Below, piece after piece: positions 35,172 to 45,840 of a stretch of 64,000 nt of DNA (positions within the stretch are counted from its first letter, which is position 1; each line of letters starts with the position of its first letter). The DNA is from Ypsolopha sequella (Eukaryota; Arthropoda; Insecta; Lepidoptera; Ypsolophidae). Made by a program: the position numbers and the translations under genes. The notes under the pieces were generated by a model that did no database searches, was not told the DNA's origin, and worked only from the letters and a program-made list of their open reading frames with translations. The stretch is from positions 23,698,069-23,762,068 of the forward strand of contig OW203993.1 of NCBI GenBank assembly GCA_934047225.1, read 5' to 3'.

Positions 35172-35478
35172 TTAGGGTTCCGTACCCAAAGGGTAACCAA
35201 CGGGACCCTATTACCACAGATAATATAGCTATTACTAAGACTCCGCTGTCCGTCCGTCACCAGGCTGTATCTCATGAACCGTGATAGTTAGAGAGTTGAA
35301 ATTTTCACAGATGATGTATATCTATTGCCGCTATAACAACAAATACTAAAAAACAGAATAAAATAAATATTTAAGGGGACCACATACAACAGACATGATT
35401 TTTATGCCGTTTTTATAGATAATGATATGGAACCATTCGTGCGCGAGTCCAATTCGCACTTGGCCGGCTGTTTTCAGT
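35172..35478 (-). mobile_element. GGGTTCCGTACC repeat, uninterrupted copy
   Basis: Opposite orientation to 25786-26622, with the same blocks: AGGGTTCCGTACCCAAAGGG, CTCCGCTGTCCGTCCGTCAC, GCACTTGGCCGGCTG. It gives the structure of the family without the LINE insertion. Confidence 0.75.
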
Positions 35479-36016
35479 TTTTTTTGGATATGCTAACAAC
35501 GTTTTTTTATGTTACGAGTGAACTACTAGAAAATGAATTTTACAATAAGCTTATTACAACATGCTTAAGTTGTTTGTCATTGTCAGTATAGAAAAATCCG
35601 ATGTACAATTATCTTGTATCGCCGCGTTTCTGCACTGTGATTATTGTTACACTGCTCAGATAACCAATCAGTGACTTGTAATTCTTTTTTGCTTTGGGCT
35701 TAGCAAAGAGTATCTCCGCCAGCCGCCATCTGATTACTAAATTACCGACAGTTAGGCCGAACAGCTAAAATCCTTTGCCTTGGCTTGTATTATAGGACAA
35801 AACAATAAAAAAAACTCGTTTTCCATTCCTCATTTTTCACACTCGAAGACGATATTTTTGATGGTCGTAGATAAAGTATAGTATCCAATTGAACATAATT
35901 AGCCATTGGCCCCATTGGGACACTCGTGCCGCTTGATTATGTAAGTTTCCTTCATTGTATTTGTATAAAAATGTAAAATATTAAAAACATAAAATAAAAT
36001 CAATTATATTAATAAA
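35479..36016. other. Non-coding stretch
   Basis: No gene or repeat recognised. Confidence 0.4.
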
Positions 36017-36555
36017 TCTAAATATATAAAACAAAGTCGTGTTAGTTACACCACTTATAACTCAAGATCGGCAGGATCGATGTTAGTTATCTCTTTTTTG
36101 GTGTATTCTTATCCGCTCCGAATAGCAGAATAAGTAATAAAATATCGGATAAGTTATCGAATAACAATAAATAAATTAATTAATTTTACGAATGCAAACA
36201 GCATGTGGTGCCATCTGTTGACAAAACTACGCATATGAAAGAAACCTATTTATCTAGCGTTCTGATATCATTAAATAACATCTAAACCCCAAGTTTTAAA
36301 ATCGCTTATTTATTCCAAGAACTATTATTTCTGCATATATTCAATACCCTACGCTAAGCCTACAACGGTACTGAAACTACATGGGTCCCTGCCATTTTTC
36401 TTTCGCAATGGCAAGCAATAAAACATTTCTGTATTTGCAAAAAAGTTATATTAATGTTATTACCTTAATGAAATCCTAAATTAAGTTTAACTAAAGTTAA
36501 CACGATATTATATTATTAGACTGTTAGGCGGAACGAAGTTCGCCGGGTCAGCTAG
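36017..36555 (+). mobile_element. Non-autonomous Helitron, full length (539 bp)
   Basis: Starts TCTAAATATATAAAAC after A. Ends with hairpin GGCGGAAC-GAA-GTTCGCC, then GGGTCAGCTAG followed by T. All Helitron landmarks are present. A second full copy is at 59251-59827 on the minus strand. The interior is AT-rich with no Rep/helicase. Confidence 0.9.
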
Positions 36556-37080
36556 TCAATAATAAAAGACCAAGAAGTCATCAAATCATATATATTTATA
36601 TAAAAATGTAAAAGATTCAAGTGAGAACGAAAAGAAAAGCAAATATTAAATAAAATATGGCTATAAATTCCTCGGTTAACCAGCGAATAGCTTAATAATT
36701 TAAAGTAACACTAGCAGCTGTATAACAACAAATCGTTTTATGACAATAAGTCGGGAAGCAGAATTTGAAATTAATAAGAAGTCACGTACAAATCGAATAT
36801 TTTATAATACACCGTTTAGAGAGAGATTCTGTATGACAGTTTGTATGATAAACTGCATTCTCTTTCGAACATTATTTTTAATAGGGAAGATTATTAAAAC
36901 AAACCCACACGTTGGTGATAAATTCCCTAATAAATAATGGGGCATTTATTTTTGTACCGCCGATTCTATGGGTTTGTTTGTACTTACATATAATTTTTTT
37001 TATAGTGTTAGTTGTAGCAAAATTAACTAAGAAGCCAGTGTGAAAAAGACGATCTTTGTTATAAAAATGCTGGGTACCTG
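36556..37080. other. Non-coding stretch
   Basis: No gene or repeat recognised. Confidence 0.4.
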
Positions 37081-37342
37081 ACAGTGGCGTGCACAGAACT
37101 TTTTTCCGGAAAAGCACTCAGAAGGTCAAGTACGACAATAAAAAAAATATGAAAAAATTTTAATAACACTTTGTAAAAAAAAAGTTTGTATGACGCCAGG
37201 GTAGGCACTGCCTTTCCTAGAGTGAACGTTTTCGTACAAACTTTTTTTTTTCAAAGTGTTATTAAATTTTTACATATTTTTTTTATTGTCGTACTTGACC
37301 TTCTGATTGCTTTTCCGGAAAAAAGTTCTGTGTACGCCACTA
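37081..37342. mobile_element. 262-bp foldback element
   Basis: The ends ACAGTGGCGTGCACAGAACT and AGTTCTGTGTACGCCACTAT are inverted. The arms continue through TTTTTTCCGGAAAAGC, GGTCAAGTACGACAAT and TAATAACACTTTG, about 110 bp each. The CAGTGG start recalls hAT ends, but the flanking octamers do not match. Confidence 0.75.
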
Positions 37343-37804
37343 TGATAAATTCGAAATTCACGCGAAAACTCAAAGTTGATTTAAATTTCAAATTGATTTG
37401 ATTTAAAGTTCATAATCTCAATAATACCCATATCAAACCCATATCTGTTACGGAACTAGATCAAATAAGAAGCCTTTGTCCTGATGACATTGTATCCATT
37501 CTTTTTTCCATATTTTTTTAATACTCGATATATTTTTTTTATTATTAGTAGTAGTCCGTAAAGTGAATTCGAACTATTGACGGTCGTGCCAGAAGTCTAT
37601 TTTGTATCAATTTCTTATCAAACGTGCATCTTGTCCATTTGAGCTTAAAAGTAGTTATTGATAAAAACTGTTCCTATAGGAGTGTAAGACTTTGTATTTT
37701 CAATTGACTTGTATTTTAAGGATCTATTTTTAATCATAATAATATACACTACATTAATCACAATTTGTCTAAATTTACATTAAAACATTGTACAAGAGGG
37801 GTTC

Positions 37805-38035
37805 TGGAAATACATAATGGACAACAAGAGATCTGGAAATACATAATGGACAACAAGAGATCTGGAAATACATCATGGACAACAAGAGATCTGGAAATAC
37901 ATAATGGACAACAAGAGATCTGGAAATACATAATGGACAACAAGAGATCTGGAAATACATAATGGACAACAAGAGATCTGGAAATACATCATGGACAACA
38001 AGAGATCTGGAAATAATAAGATGGACAACATGCTT
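37805..38035 (+). repeat. 29-bp minisatellite, ~8 copies
   Basis: The unit is GGAAATACATAATGGACAAC then AAGAGATCT; a BglII-type AGATCT recurs every 29 bp. The last unit degrades into AGATGGACAACATGCTTTAC. Isolated diverged units (CAACATGGACAAGAGGGCTT near 38221) continue into the next feature. With a unit length not divisible by three, open frames here cycle through all three frames and are not genes. Confidence 0.9.
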
Positions 38036-38074
38036 TACGGAAATAAATCAGTTTATTTTTGTTAAAGAAAAATT

Positions 38075-38290
38075 CTAAATTCTTAAATCAACATCGTCCA
38101 TTGGTTCGTCTTCACTCTCATCAATATTTTCTATTTCATTCGAACCATCAATAAATTTTTTGTAGTATGATAATTCCTCCATTTGGTCCCCAAAATGGAC
38201 GTCACGTGTTTTTGGTAGTACAACATGGACAAGAGGGCTTTTGGAAGTAAAGTCTTTTTTTTTTATTATTTTGTACTGGACAAGACGGGA
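38075..38290 (-). other. Short protein-like frame with acidic C-terminus
   Basis: A 71-residue minus-strand frame open between stops. It reads from IIKKKDFTSKSPLVHVVLPK to RDVHFGDQMEELSYYKKF and ends in an Asp/Glu-rich tail with DESEDEPMDDVDLRI. Composition changes from basic to acidic as in real protein ends. There is no ATG before residue 37, so it would be a 3' exon or a transposon ORF end. The neighbouring 29-bp repeat encodes similar PLV-containing peptides on this strand. Family unknown. Confidence 0.3.
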
Positions 38291-38462
38291 TTAGAAACGA
38301 ATGTATTAGTGCAGGAAATGGCCGCTAACATTCATAAACTTTCGTAATTTTTACTTTTTTTTATTTATGTGGATAAGTTACATTTATTACTGCACGAGTC
38401 CTGTAGTGAAATATCAGTAGCTATATGTTTTATAGAAACTTATTAATTAGTTTTTACAGGTG

Positions 38463-38821
38463 GTAGAGAGCTGATGCCGGGCTCGACTGTTGAGGTACCA
38501 CCATATTACTTGGAGATCCCCTTGAAGTAATTCGGGGGAGAGTAAGAGGACAGCTCACAGGCAAAAAACCAGGAGGCCCACCATGGCTGGGATCGATGAA
38601 TGGCGGTATATCCATCCCTAATAGCCGGGCCTTATATGGAACAGACTGGTGACGGGCAGCGACGTCACTGGTGCGACCTGGTGGGGTTCCAGCACCGCGC
38701 TCACCAACCTGCCTGCCCAGCGTGTGTGAGTATGGGCAATTCTACCAGGATCACCGCCGGAAGTGGCAAAGTCCTGGAAAGGGTTATGTCCAGCAGTGGA
38801 AGAACTAGGCTGATGGATGGA
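38463..38821 (+). mobile_element. Composite RTE-tailed element, plus-strand copy
   Basis: Carries GAGCTGATGCCGGGCTCGAC, GTAATTCGGGGGAGAGTAAG, TAATAGCCGGGCCTTATATG and GGCTGATGGATGG in order. This is the most complete plus-oriented member of the family at 14096 and 49271. The 3' coding remnant is broken by point changes. Confidence 0.7.
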
Positions 38822-39436
38822 TTAATTAGTTATAGCAAAGCACGAAACTTTTTGAATTTAGTTAGCGATAGCGATATTTATCACTTTCAGTATGAAATCG
38901 TGTCAGATGACGTCACGTGACATGCCGTTAAGTTTACTTTGATTGCCAATAACTTCTTGATGTTTTGAGATATCGAAAAAATAATTTTACTACTGTTTCT
39001 AGCTTTTATAGTACATCTCTGCCCGTATTTTAGTGCAGTAAAGAATTAAACAGATGTGACCCAAATTTCCTCAACTTTTCTATTAGAACCTAATTTGCTC
39101 AGTAACTATGATAGAATTACACTGAGAGTGGAAATACAAAGAATAGAATTAACGCATTGTCAGAAAACTTGTGCATTATTTGTAGATAATACAGATTTGA
39201 AAGACTTTTATCCACAAAAATATCACAATTTGCAATATGATATCTTGTTCTAATTGGCCTATGAGTCACGCGGTCGAAGAAGCTGGAAACCTCATACCTT
39301 CTTTAACGAGGACCTTTGGGTCACATAAATATGTTCTTACATGAAGATCATTTAAAAAAGTAATTTCAATGGAAACTGGAGCTTCTTGTTTGAAGAAATG
39401 ACAAATTGCTCTTTTTAACAAGCACGTATATAAATA
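38822..39436 (+). other. Non-coding stretch with one protein-like frame
   Basis: A frame at 39059-39253 reads QISSTFLLEPNLLSNYDRIT and ends DFYPQKYHNLQYDILF at a stop. It looks protein-like, but I recognise no family. Confidence 0.2.
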
Positions 39437-39835
39437 ACTTTTTCAATGCATGTGCTCGTAAAGGCCCACTTTTTATGCATCAAAACCGAACAAAAAGTCG
39501 ATTATTTTGCCCTAGGGCTTTATTATTATTATTTTTTTTAATTTATTTACAATGGTTGGCTAACCTGCAGCCTTTCCTTTGTACCATAGATGTTATACTT
39601 TTTTTCCACTGTTTAACGGCTCTGGATACAGTCCTTTTGAGCCAATTATAATTTAAAGTTCACAAGATTATATTTATTTTCATTTCCTCACACTATGCAT
39701 TGAAAAACGTAGTATGATACACGGGCGTAAAAGCAATAAATTACTCGTTTACGTTTAAAACACTCGCTACGCTCGTGTTTTAAATCGTCCTCGTAATTTA
39801 TTCCTTTTCGCCCTAGTAGCATAAACTACTATTAA
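39437..39835 (+). mobile_element. ~400-bp element with terminal hairpin, copy 2
   Basis: Copy of 21302-21700. The hairpin spans 39709-39830: GTAGTATGATAC against GTAGCATAAACTAC at the base, AATAAATTACTCG against CTCGTAATTTATT in the stem. Confidence 0.75.
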
Positions 39836-39868
39836 TAGAAAATGTTTGACGCTAGATATTTCGATATA

Positions 39869-40458
39869 CGAGCCCTGATGAAAAATAGTTCGTCTAGTAT
39901 GGAAAGTAGTGCAAAGCGTAAAATAGTGCTGAATGATAGATTGGACGGTAGATCTGGAAAGTATCAAGTCTTTAGATATTTGGTAACTTGATTTGCCAGA
40001 ATCGACCCCACAAACTATTCGCTTTCGAAGCTCTTCACACATAGGTTTGCCACGACCCATTGTTATTTGAAAACTAATGAAAATGACTGAAATTTTCACA
40101 ATTCATACTGCCTCACTTGACAAATTACACAGAATTACTTTCACAAATTTAAATTATGCAACATAATTGTACAAAGGAGGAGTAATTTTATTTAACTCAC
40201 CGATAGACGAACTCTTTTGCATCGATTAACAATTACACTAACTATTTTGCTTATAACTTCTTCGAATTTAAAACAGGATATCTATAAATTCAAAAAGCTA
40301 AAATAGTTTATTGGTTCATAAATAAAAAAGGGCATAAGTAACGCGACATCCGATAGTAGAACAGCTTAATATTATATATACGTAGCAAAAATAATGAAGT
40401 TAGAATAAATCTCACAGAGAAAATTTCACACTAGACGAACTATTTTGCATCAGACGGG
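39869..40458 (-). mobile_element. Deleted Tc1-like DNA transposon
   Basis: Terminal inverted repeats: CTGATGAAAAATAGTTCGTC (left, 39875) and GACGAACTATTTTGCATCAG (right, to 40453), with TA just outside each end, as for Tc1/mariner. A third, internal copy of the end motif lies near 40206. It is about 590 bp long, so most of the transposase gene is gone. The insertion breaks a minus-strand open frame that continues to 40743. Confidence 0.8.
39900..40060 (-). pseudogene. Tc1-like transposase N-terminal fragment
   Basis: From ATG at 40060 it reads MGRGKPMCEELRKRIVCGVD, then SGKSSYQISKDL and SRSTVQSIIQ. This is the first helix-turn-helix of the paired-like DNA-binding domain that recognises the transposon's own ends in Tc1-family enzymes. 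The second DNA-binding half and the DDE catalytic domain are absent, and the frame runs into the terminal repeat. Confidence 0.8.
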
Positions 40459-40621
40459 TATATCATCTCGACCACGTTGAGAGTGTTGGAGGTGTTTCGG
40501 ACTATGTGGTGTACAATCAGAGTAACAATCAGTAATCAAAGCAAGTGTTGTTTCACCGACAATAAGCCCGTGTCCTACATGAAGATTTTTATGATATTGG
40601 GAATGAAAATCAAAAGCTTTT

Positions 40622-40934
40622 ACGGTAGAGGGCACTGAGTGTTTGTGTCTTATCACGCTCTTGTAAAAGACGCTGATAGATGTTATTTTAGCATTCCACA
40701 TTTTTAAAGACTTTTGTGCCTTTTTTGTTGGTGTATTCGTCATGTATTCTACCTGGCGTATCGCTCAGTTGAAGGTGGTGATAAAGAAAAGAGGTTTTTC
40801 GCTGCGAGGAAAGAAAAAAGACTTTGTCGTTCAACCCATTGCTTTAACTTTTCAAAGAAAATAATAAATTATTAAATTATTTGTATGTGAACTGACAAGC
40901 TAACAGACACAAACACACAGTGCCCTCTATGCGG
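40622..40934. repeat. Inverted repeat with ~27-bp arms
   Basis: Arms GGTAGAGGGCACTGAGTGTT (40622 on) and AACACACAGTGCCCTCTATG (to 40934), both extended by a shared GTGTC/GACAC inward. The 260-bp interior includes part of a minus-strand frame (HKNLHVGHGLIVGETT and surroundings, ATG at 40743). Possibly a MITE. The frame is unrecognised. Confidence 0.5.
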
Positions 40935-41646
40935 AACTATATTTAATGTAATTGTAATTACTATAGTACATTGTTTTGGTATTTCGTTTGTTTGAACTAG
41001 GATTGCTCCACCGGCCCCTCAATTAAAATTTCTTAGAACAACTTATTTACAGAATGAAATTAGGTAGAAATTAGGTACCTAGTTAACTAGGTAGATATAT
41101 TCCTTTGGAGTAAAATTAGAAAATACTGGATCATTTGTAAACATACAACCCTTTTTGAAGATATTAAATATAATAACGTATATTTTTCTCGGAATTATTT
41201 GGTGGTTAATTTGGGCAACAAATCGATACACAATTTTTTTCAAATTCCTTTGCTAATTAATTGCTTATGTACTGAAATTTATTAAAACAAACAAACCGCC
41301 ACAAAACAGAAAAACATGAAGTCCGCAATAATTCGAAACTCGTCAACCCGTAAATAAACATAGAAATATCACCGAGTCAACCCGTGTCCGGTCACGATTG
41401 TCTCCCAGACCCCTTGTTGTAGTAAATAATAGGTAACATAAAGTTAAACAGCCGTTTTACAGCCGTAAGGTCACGAAGGGTTGACGGATTGGGCCGCACT
41501 AAGATGTGAGCGAGACAAATGTTGGGCCAAATGTTGGGCAAACTTTTTTGTACTCTTATTGTTTTTTCAAATGAAGTTGCACAAATATCAACGAAACTAG
41601 TCGGGCATTTTACTTTCTGAAAGCTGTTTAAATCTATATACTGGAT
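40935..41646. other. Non-coding stretch
   Basis: No gene or repeat recognised. Confidence 0.4.
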
Positions 41647-41740
41647 GTTAAGATGAAGTTGCGGAAGCTGGTGATAGTGCTCATCCACACGAACAAATTT
41701 TACTAAAGAAACAACCCTCAAATTACGAAAAATATTCTTT
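41647..41740 (+). mobile_element. Half of a TTAAGATGAAG MITE
   Basis: GTTAAGATGAAGTTGCGGAA then GCTGGTGATAGTGCTC matches one end of the elements at 46206-46625. The other end is missing. Confidence 0.6.
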
Positions 41741-41880
41741 GCAACTGGTTGCGAAACTTAGTTACGATAATAGAAAATTGTTTATTTCACGGCAACTGGT
41801 TGTGTATAAAGTAAAACATTCTTATTTCGCAACTAGTTGCCAACAAACGATATAAATTCTCCCATCGCAACTGGTTGTCT
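41738..41880. repeat. Cluster of four GCAACTGGTTGC motifs
   Basis: Near-palindromes GCAACTGGTTGCG, GCAACTGGTTGTG, GCAACTAGTTGCC and GCAACTGGTTGTC occur about 53, 46 and 31 bp apart in otherwise AT-rich sequence. Another single copy is at 44296. AACTGGTT resembles Grainyhead/TFCP2-type sites, but a transposon origin is equally possible. Confidence 0.5.
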
Positions 41881-42227
41881 TTTGGCCAAAAGGATGTTTT
41901 TTGCTATAGCATATATGCGTAGACATCAATTTTAGACATAAAACTCAAGCCACATTGGAGAAAAATTTAAAAAACATTTCAACAAGCACAAATTAAAAAA
42001 AAACTTTCGAGTAAAAATTATCCAATTAGGTAACTGGGTTTGCATCGCAAAGGTAAAGGTCTGAAAAAAAAATTACATTGATATTTATGCAAAAATTCTG
42101 TAATTTTGTTGTTATTAAACGTAGGCGGGCCATGGGCAAAGGGCTAGTAAAATATATATATTTTTTGAAAATATATTTTATATGCAATCTACCAATACAT
42201 TATTTTTAGGTAATGTTATAAGCATCG
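41881..42227. other. Non-coding stretch
   Basis: No gene or repeat recognised. Confidence 0.35.
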
Positions 42228-42452
42228 TCATGCATATTGTTGGCTAATTTTCTTGTTATACGTTTTGCTGTAAAACTTCATAATATATGCCAATATGGTT
42301 TGAAACGCAGCCCCGCCGCTTTTTACGTTAAATATGTCAAAAGAAACAAGATCGGCTGCAAGATTTTCTTCAAGGATTTCATCTCGACTGCAACCGTCAT
42401 ATTCGCTAAGTTCTGTCAAACATTTGTACCAACTCCCAACAAATCCTTAGCG
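42228..42452 (-). other. Unrecognised protein-like frame
   Basis: A minus-strand frame of about 73 residues without ATG at its start reads GFVGSWYKCLTELSEYDGCS, RDEILEENLAADLVSFDIFN, then FQTILAYIMKFYS to a stop. Acidic first half, hydrophobic second. Could be an exon or transposon remnant. No family recognised. Confidence 0.2.
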
Positions 42453-42542
42453 AATCTAAGTAAAATGCGTCACGTATCCACAATTCACATAGCAATCAAT
42501 TGTGCGCCTGCGCTGACGGTTTTAGACCCGTTAACCTTTTAG

Positions 42543-43126
42543 ATTGTGCCTGAAAAAAAATACTGAGCAGCAGCATCTCCTATTACAAATTTTAGTACTC
42601 GTATCTATGAAAGTTTTTTTTTGGTATTATTTATTCAAGTCTACTAGCCATATAGTTGGATTTTATTTTGTTTTATTTTGGTTATCATCTTATTTTTGAT
42701 ATTATTATGGTTATTATCTTTTTGATAGTACAATGTTAAGCGGTTCACAAAATTACGCTTTTTGTATGGTACGTAGGGCACTCATGAAAAAGGAGCAGAA
42801 TTATTTAATTACTTTTCATTATCTAGCTAGGGGTAGAGTAGAGTAGAGTACAAATATTCTTTTCTTATTTTATTAATATTCTAACTCATTTTAACTCAAA
42901 AAATTAAGAAATCGGGGTCTCGTCAAAGTTGTCTGTTTTAGATATATTTTCTATCACGGGTTGTTGCAATGTTAAAAAAACCCTAATAAATCTAGATTGA
43001 CTAGCACTTTGCCGGTTTTTTCTTCTTATTTCTGAGTAAATTAATCAGCTGATTAAACTAAATGCAAAAAGAAAAAAAATGCGATGAGAATATAATTTTA
43101 ATTACTAATCAAGTTATTTCTGTTTA
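42543..43126. other. Non-coding stretch
   Basis: A short GTAGA run at 42831-42850 and nothing else recognised. Confidence 0.4.
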
Positions 43127-43142
43127 ATTTTAAAAGAACCCT

Positions 43143-43380
43143 TATGAACAGAACATCACTTGTATACCACAAATTTATTAAAAACTTCCTGACTGGTTTC
43201 CCACTGCTGGAAACAACATTATTTTGTGTAATTAATATCTAAGAAAATAATTCCTTTGATAATGCCATAAAGGCGAAACCAGTCAGGAAGTTTTTAATAC
43301 ATTTTTGCGATAGCACAAATGATTTTCTGTTCATAATGTATTCCAAGTTCCACCAAGTGCCAACAGTCAACAGTAAAAAC
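43143..43380. mobile_element. 238-bp foldback insertion with 16-bp direct repeats
   Basis: ATTTTAAAAGAACCCT lies on both sides (43127-43142 and 43381-43396). Inside, TATGAACAGAA and AAAACTTCCTGACTGGTTTC pair with GAAACCAGTCAGGAAGTTTT and TTCTGTTCATA. The flanking repeat is longer than usual for cut-and-paste transposons and more like a retroposition footprint, while the body looks like a MITE. Confidence 0.65.
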
Positions 43381-43396
43381 ATTTTAAAAGAACCCT

Positions 43397-44555
43397 ATTG
43401 AAATATGAACCAACAAAAATACACAAAAGCTATAGGCAAACTGGATAAGTCAGTCTTACAGGGGCCAAGAAGTTCATGACTGTAGTGCTTACCTATATTG
43501 AAAGCGGCACGCCAAAATAAATTACCTTTATCTCTATTACTTATAAAACTTTTATCTCTGGTTGATATTACTGACCCTATAACTACTAAAATTTTAAAAT
43601 TTTAAGGCGAAAGTTTTTGGCTTGGCTATTGTTATATAGGAAGTTGGCGCTCCTGTAAAGCTTTCTGACAGGAACGTACGGGATGACTATACAATACAAT
43701 ACATGCTTAAAAAATTTACGAACTTAATGTTATGTTAACATGCATAGTGATGTATAATAACTGTGGGCCCACACTAAGCCTGACTTGTCGGGTAGGACCC
43801 AGGACTGATTTAACAATATGAATTCTTCCGAGGTGTAAAAACTAGAAGGAAGATATTTAATTTTAACACAAAGAACAATGAAATATTGTTATACATTTTT
43901 AAATTGATTCTAGGTTTTAAAATTTTACGGTTTCCAGGTTTTAAATAACGACAAAGGGAATCGCGCGGGGAGGGGGCGGCAGGATTGTCAATGCAACAAA
44001 GCCCGCCCCGCCCGTGTTACGTCGCGGGCGAAGACTGACTTTCCCGGCCGGTCTATATAGCTTGACGCTCGTGAGGATTAGGTCCTACGGGTTCAAGCCC
44101 ACGCCACTCAAACATAAATTTTATTACGCTAAGCCCATCCTTAATTAACCCTAAAGTCTTGGGCAACGCCACGCGACGTAAATCTCGACCCAAGTACTCG
44201 AGAGAATCTCGGAACAATTTTTAATTGTGGACAGGAAACACAATAACTTATACTGTCAGTTGAGTTGGTTTTTAACAAGAAAAAGAAGAAAAGCAACTGG
44301 TTGTGACAGATGTACAACCGTAAAATATTTATGTGGATACTTCTTATGTCGCCTCTTTATGCTCTTACACAGACATTCGCATTTTATAAATAATATGTCA
44401 GTGATGGCAGCGCGTCCGCTTAGGAGGTCATTTAAAAAAATTGTATTATCCGGATCAAATAAGCATAAACTATTATGAATACAAATAATTAACGATTAAA
44501 AACCGTAATAATTTATAATAAAAAATAAAATAATTATTATTAAAAGCCGTACCGG
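43397..44555. other. Non-coding stretch with a GC-rich patch
   Basis: A CpG-rich patch lies at about 43960-44055 (GGGAGGGGGCGGCAGG, CCCGCCCCGCCCGTG). A box B-like segment GGTTCAAGCCC is at 44089-44099 without a clear box A, perhaps a SINE remnant. No gene assigned. Confidence 0.35.
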
Positions 44556-44622
44556 AAATGACGTGCGGGTGACAAATAATACCTCTGATAACCCCTTAGG
44601 GCACTCTTGTCGTGACAATATA
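44556..44622 (-). repeat. Dispersed ~115-bp repeat, partial copy
   Basis: GACGTGCGGGTGACA, CCTCTGATAACCCCTTAGGG and CTTGTCGTGACAATA match the family in reduced form. Confidence 0.4.
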
Positions 44623-45124
44623 TGTGTTTTACTTATGTCTAAATTCATCTAAATGTGAAAAAACACTCACTAACCTTTATAGACGAATACAGCTTACAGA
44701 CTCCTTATAACAGGCGACCAATTTCTGTCAACACATCTGACTGAACCAGCAGATACAATTCGCCACTCCAAAATTATATGCCAAACCAAACTGGCTTCTA
44801 TATTCATTACGTTAGAGTCTTCGTCTTCGGGAAAGATAAGTTTGTGGCACTTTACGTAAGATTGCAAGAGCCAATAGGATTGCAGTATCCCGTTTCGACT
44901 GTTGACAGAATTATTTGTACGCAAGATGTTAAACAATAGACGTCTTTCTGGGCTGTATTGCTATCCTTGTATCCAAACAAAACGATTACCTAACTTACGA
45001 GTTGGTGAAAGTCACTGTTAGTAGGCTAAGGTTCTAAATAAAAATAAATAAATAAATAATGTGATGTGAGATATTGGGAAACGAATTTTACGAAACGAAT
45101 TTATTTCTTTTCACTGTTGTTGAT

Positions 45125-45265
45125 TGGCTCTCTAGTGGTGTTATGATAATTTGGGCCAATCACAGCGCAGAATCGCGATGTTATAATGTAATATTATAAC
45201 ATCGGATAAACAATGTAGGTAGGTACTTATAAAACCGCTTTTGATGTTGTTATTACCATAACGTA
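45125..45265 (+). repeat. Dispersed repeat, partner at 56435-56564
   Basis: Shared core GGGCCAATCA, AGCGCAGAATCGCG and TAATGTAGGTACTT-like blocks. It includes a palindrome ATGTTATAAT...ATATTATAACAT. The partner copy carries a LINE insertion. Confidence 0.6.
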
Positions 45266-45655
45266 CGAGTAGTATTAGGAGTAGATAAAAACATTTAAAC
45301 TATAAAATACCGCCACAAAAAAAAACAGTCACACAAAAAAATCTTACATCCTATCAATTTAATTATAAAACTTCTCAATTTGTACAGTTCTGAAGAGAAG
45401 TTCAAAAGAAGCTGAAAGACATCCGGTAGGTATTTTATTATTGCAATAAAATTTCAGTTCTGTGAGCAGAGTGTCCGAGGTGACTTTTTAACGAGTTTGT
45501 TTGACAATACACTTGTGTTATAATATTAGCCTGCCGTGTGACGTATACAAGAGTAAAGAGAATGAATGGGTTCCGTTACCAAAGTGGAAACAATAAATCG
45601 GGATCTTTAGATCTTTTGCACAGCTACATACAGGTTGATTATGAACCCTCTAGCT
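45266..45655. other. Non-coding stretch
   Basis: No gene or repeat recognised. Confidence 0.4.
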
Positions 45656-45840
45656 ATATTATAATAATAATAATATTTATTTCAAAACATTATTTTAAAT
45701 TACATAATAAGATTTAGATAACTGTACTTTAACAAGAGATACATTCAATATTAAATCAATCAATTAAAAATAAAACTAAAACTAATTACACTTTTTTCAA
45801 ACAATTTTGGTCATCAGAGTCAACATTAAGGTATGTGCGC
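45656..45840 (-). mobile_element. LINE-like 3' tail with (TTA)n
   Basis: On the minus strand the sequence ends TTTTGAAATAAATATTATTA with triplet repeats, the layout of the RTE tail at 26570-26597. No coding part. Confidence 0.4.

Noticed and set aside
37758..37972. Overlapping frames on both strands across the 29-bp array
   Set aside because: Unit length 29 shifts frame each copy; the peptides are cyclic translations of the repeat.
41392..41721. 109-codon minus-strand frame as a gene
   Set aside because: Much of it covers the half MITE at 41647-41740 and AT-rich flank; no protein-like features.
43960..44055. CpG-island promoter
   Set aside because: Short GC-rich patch with no adjacent gene or transcript support.
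44080..44110. tRNA or complete SINE
   Set aside because: Box B-like core only; the upstream sequence does not give a convincing box A.
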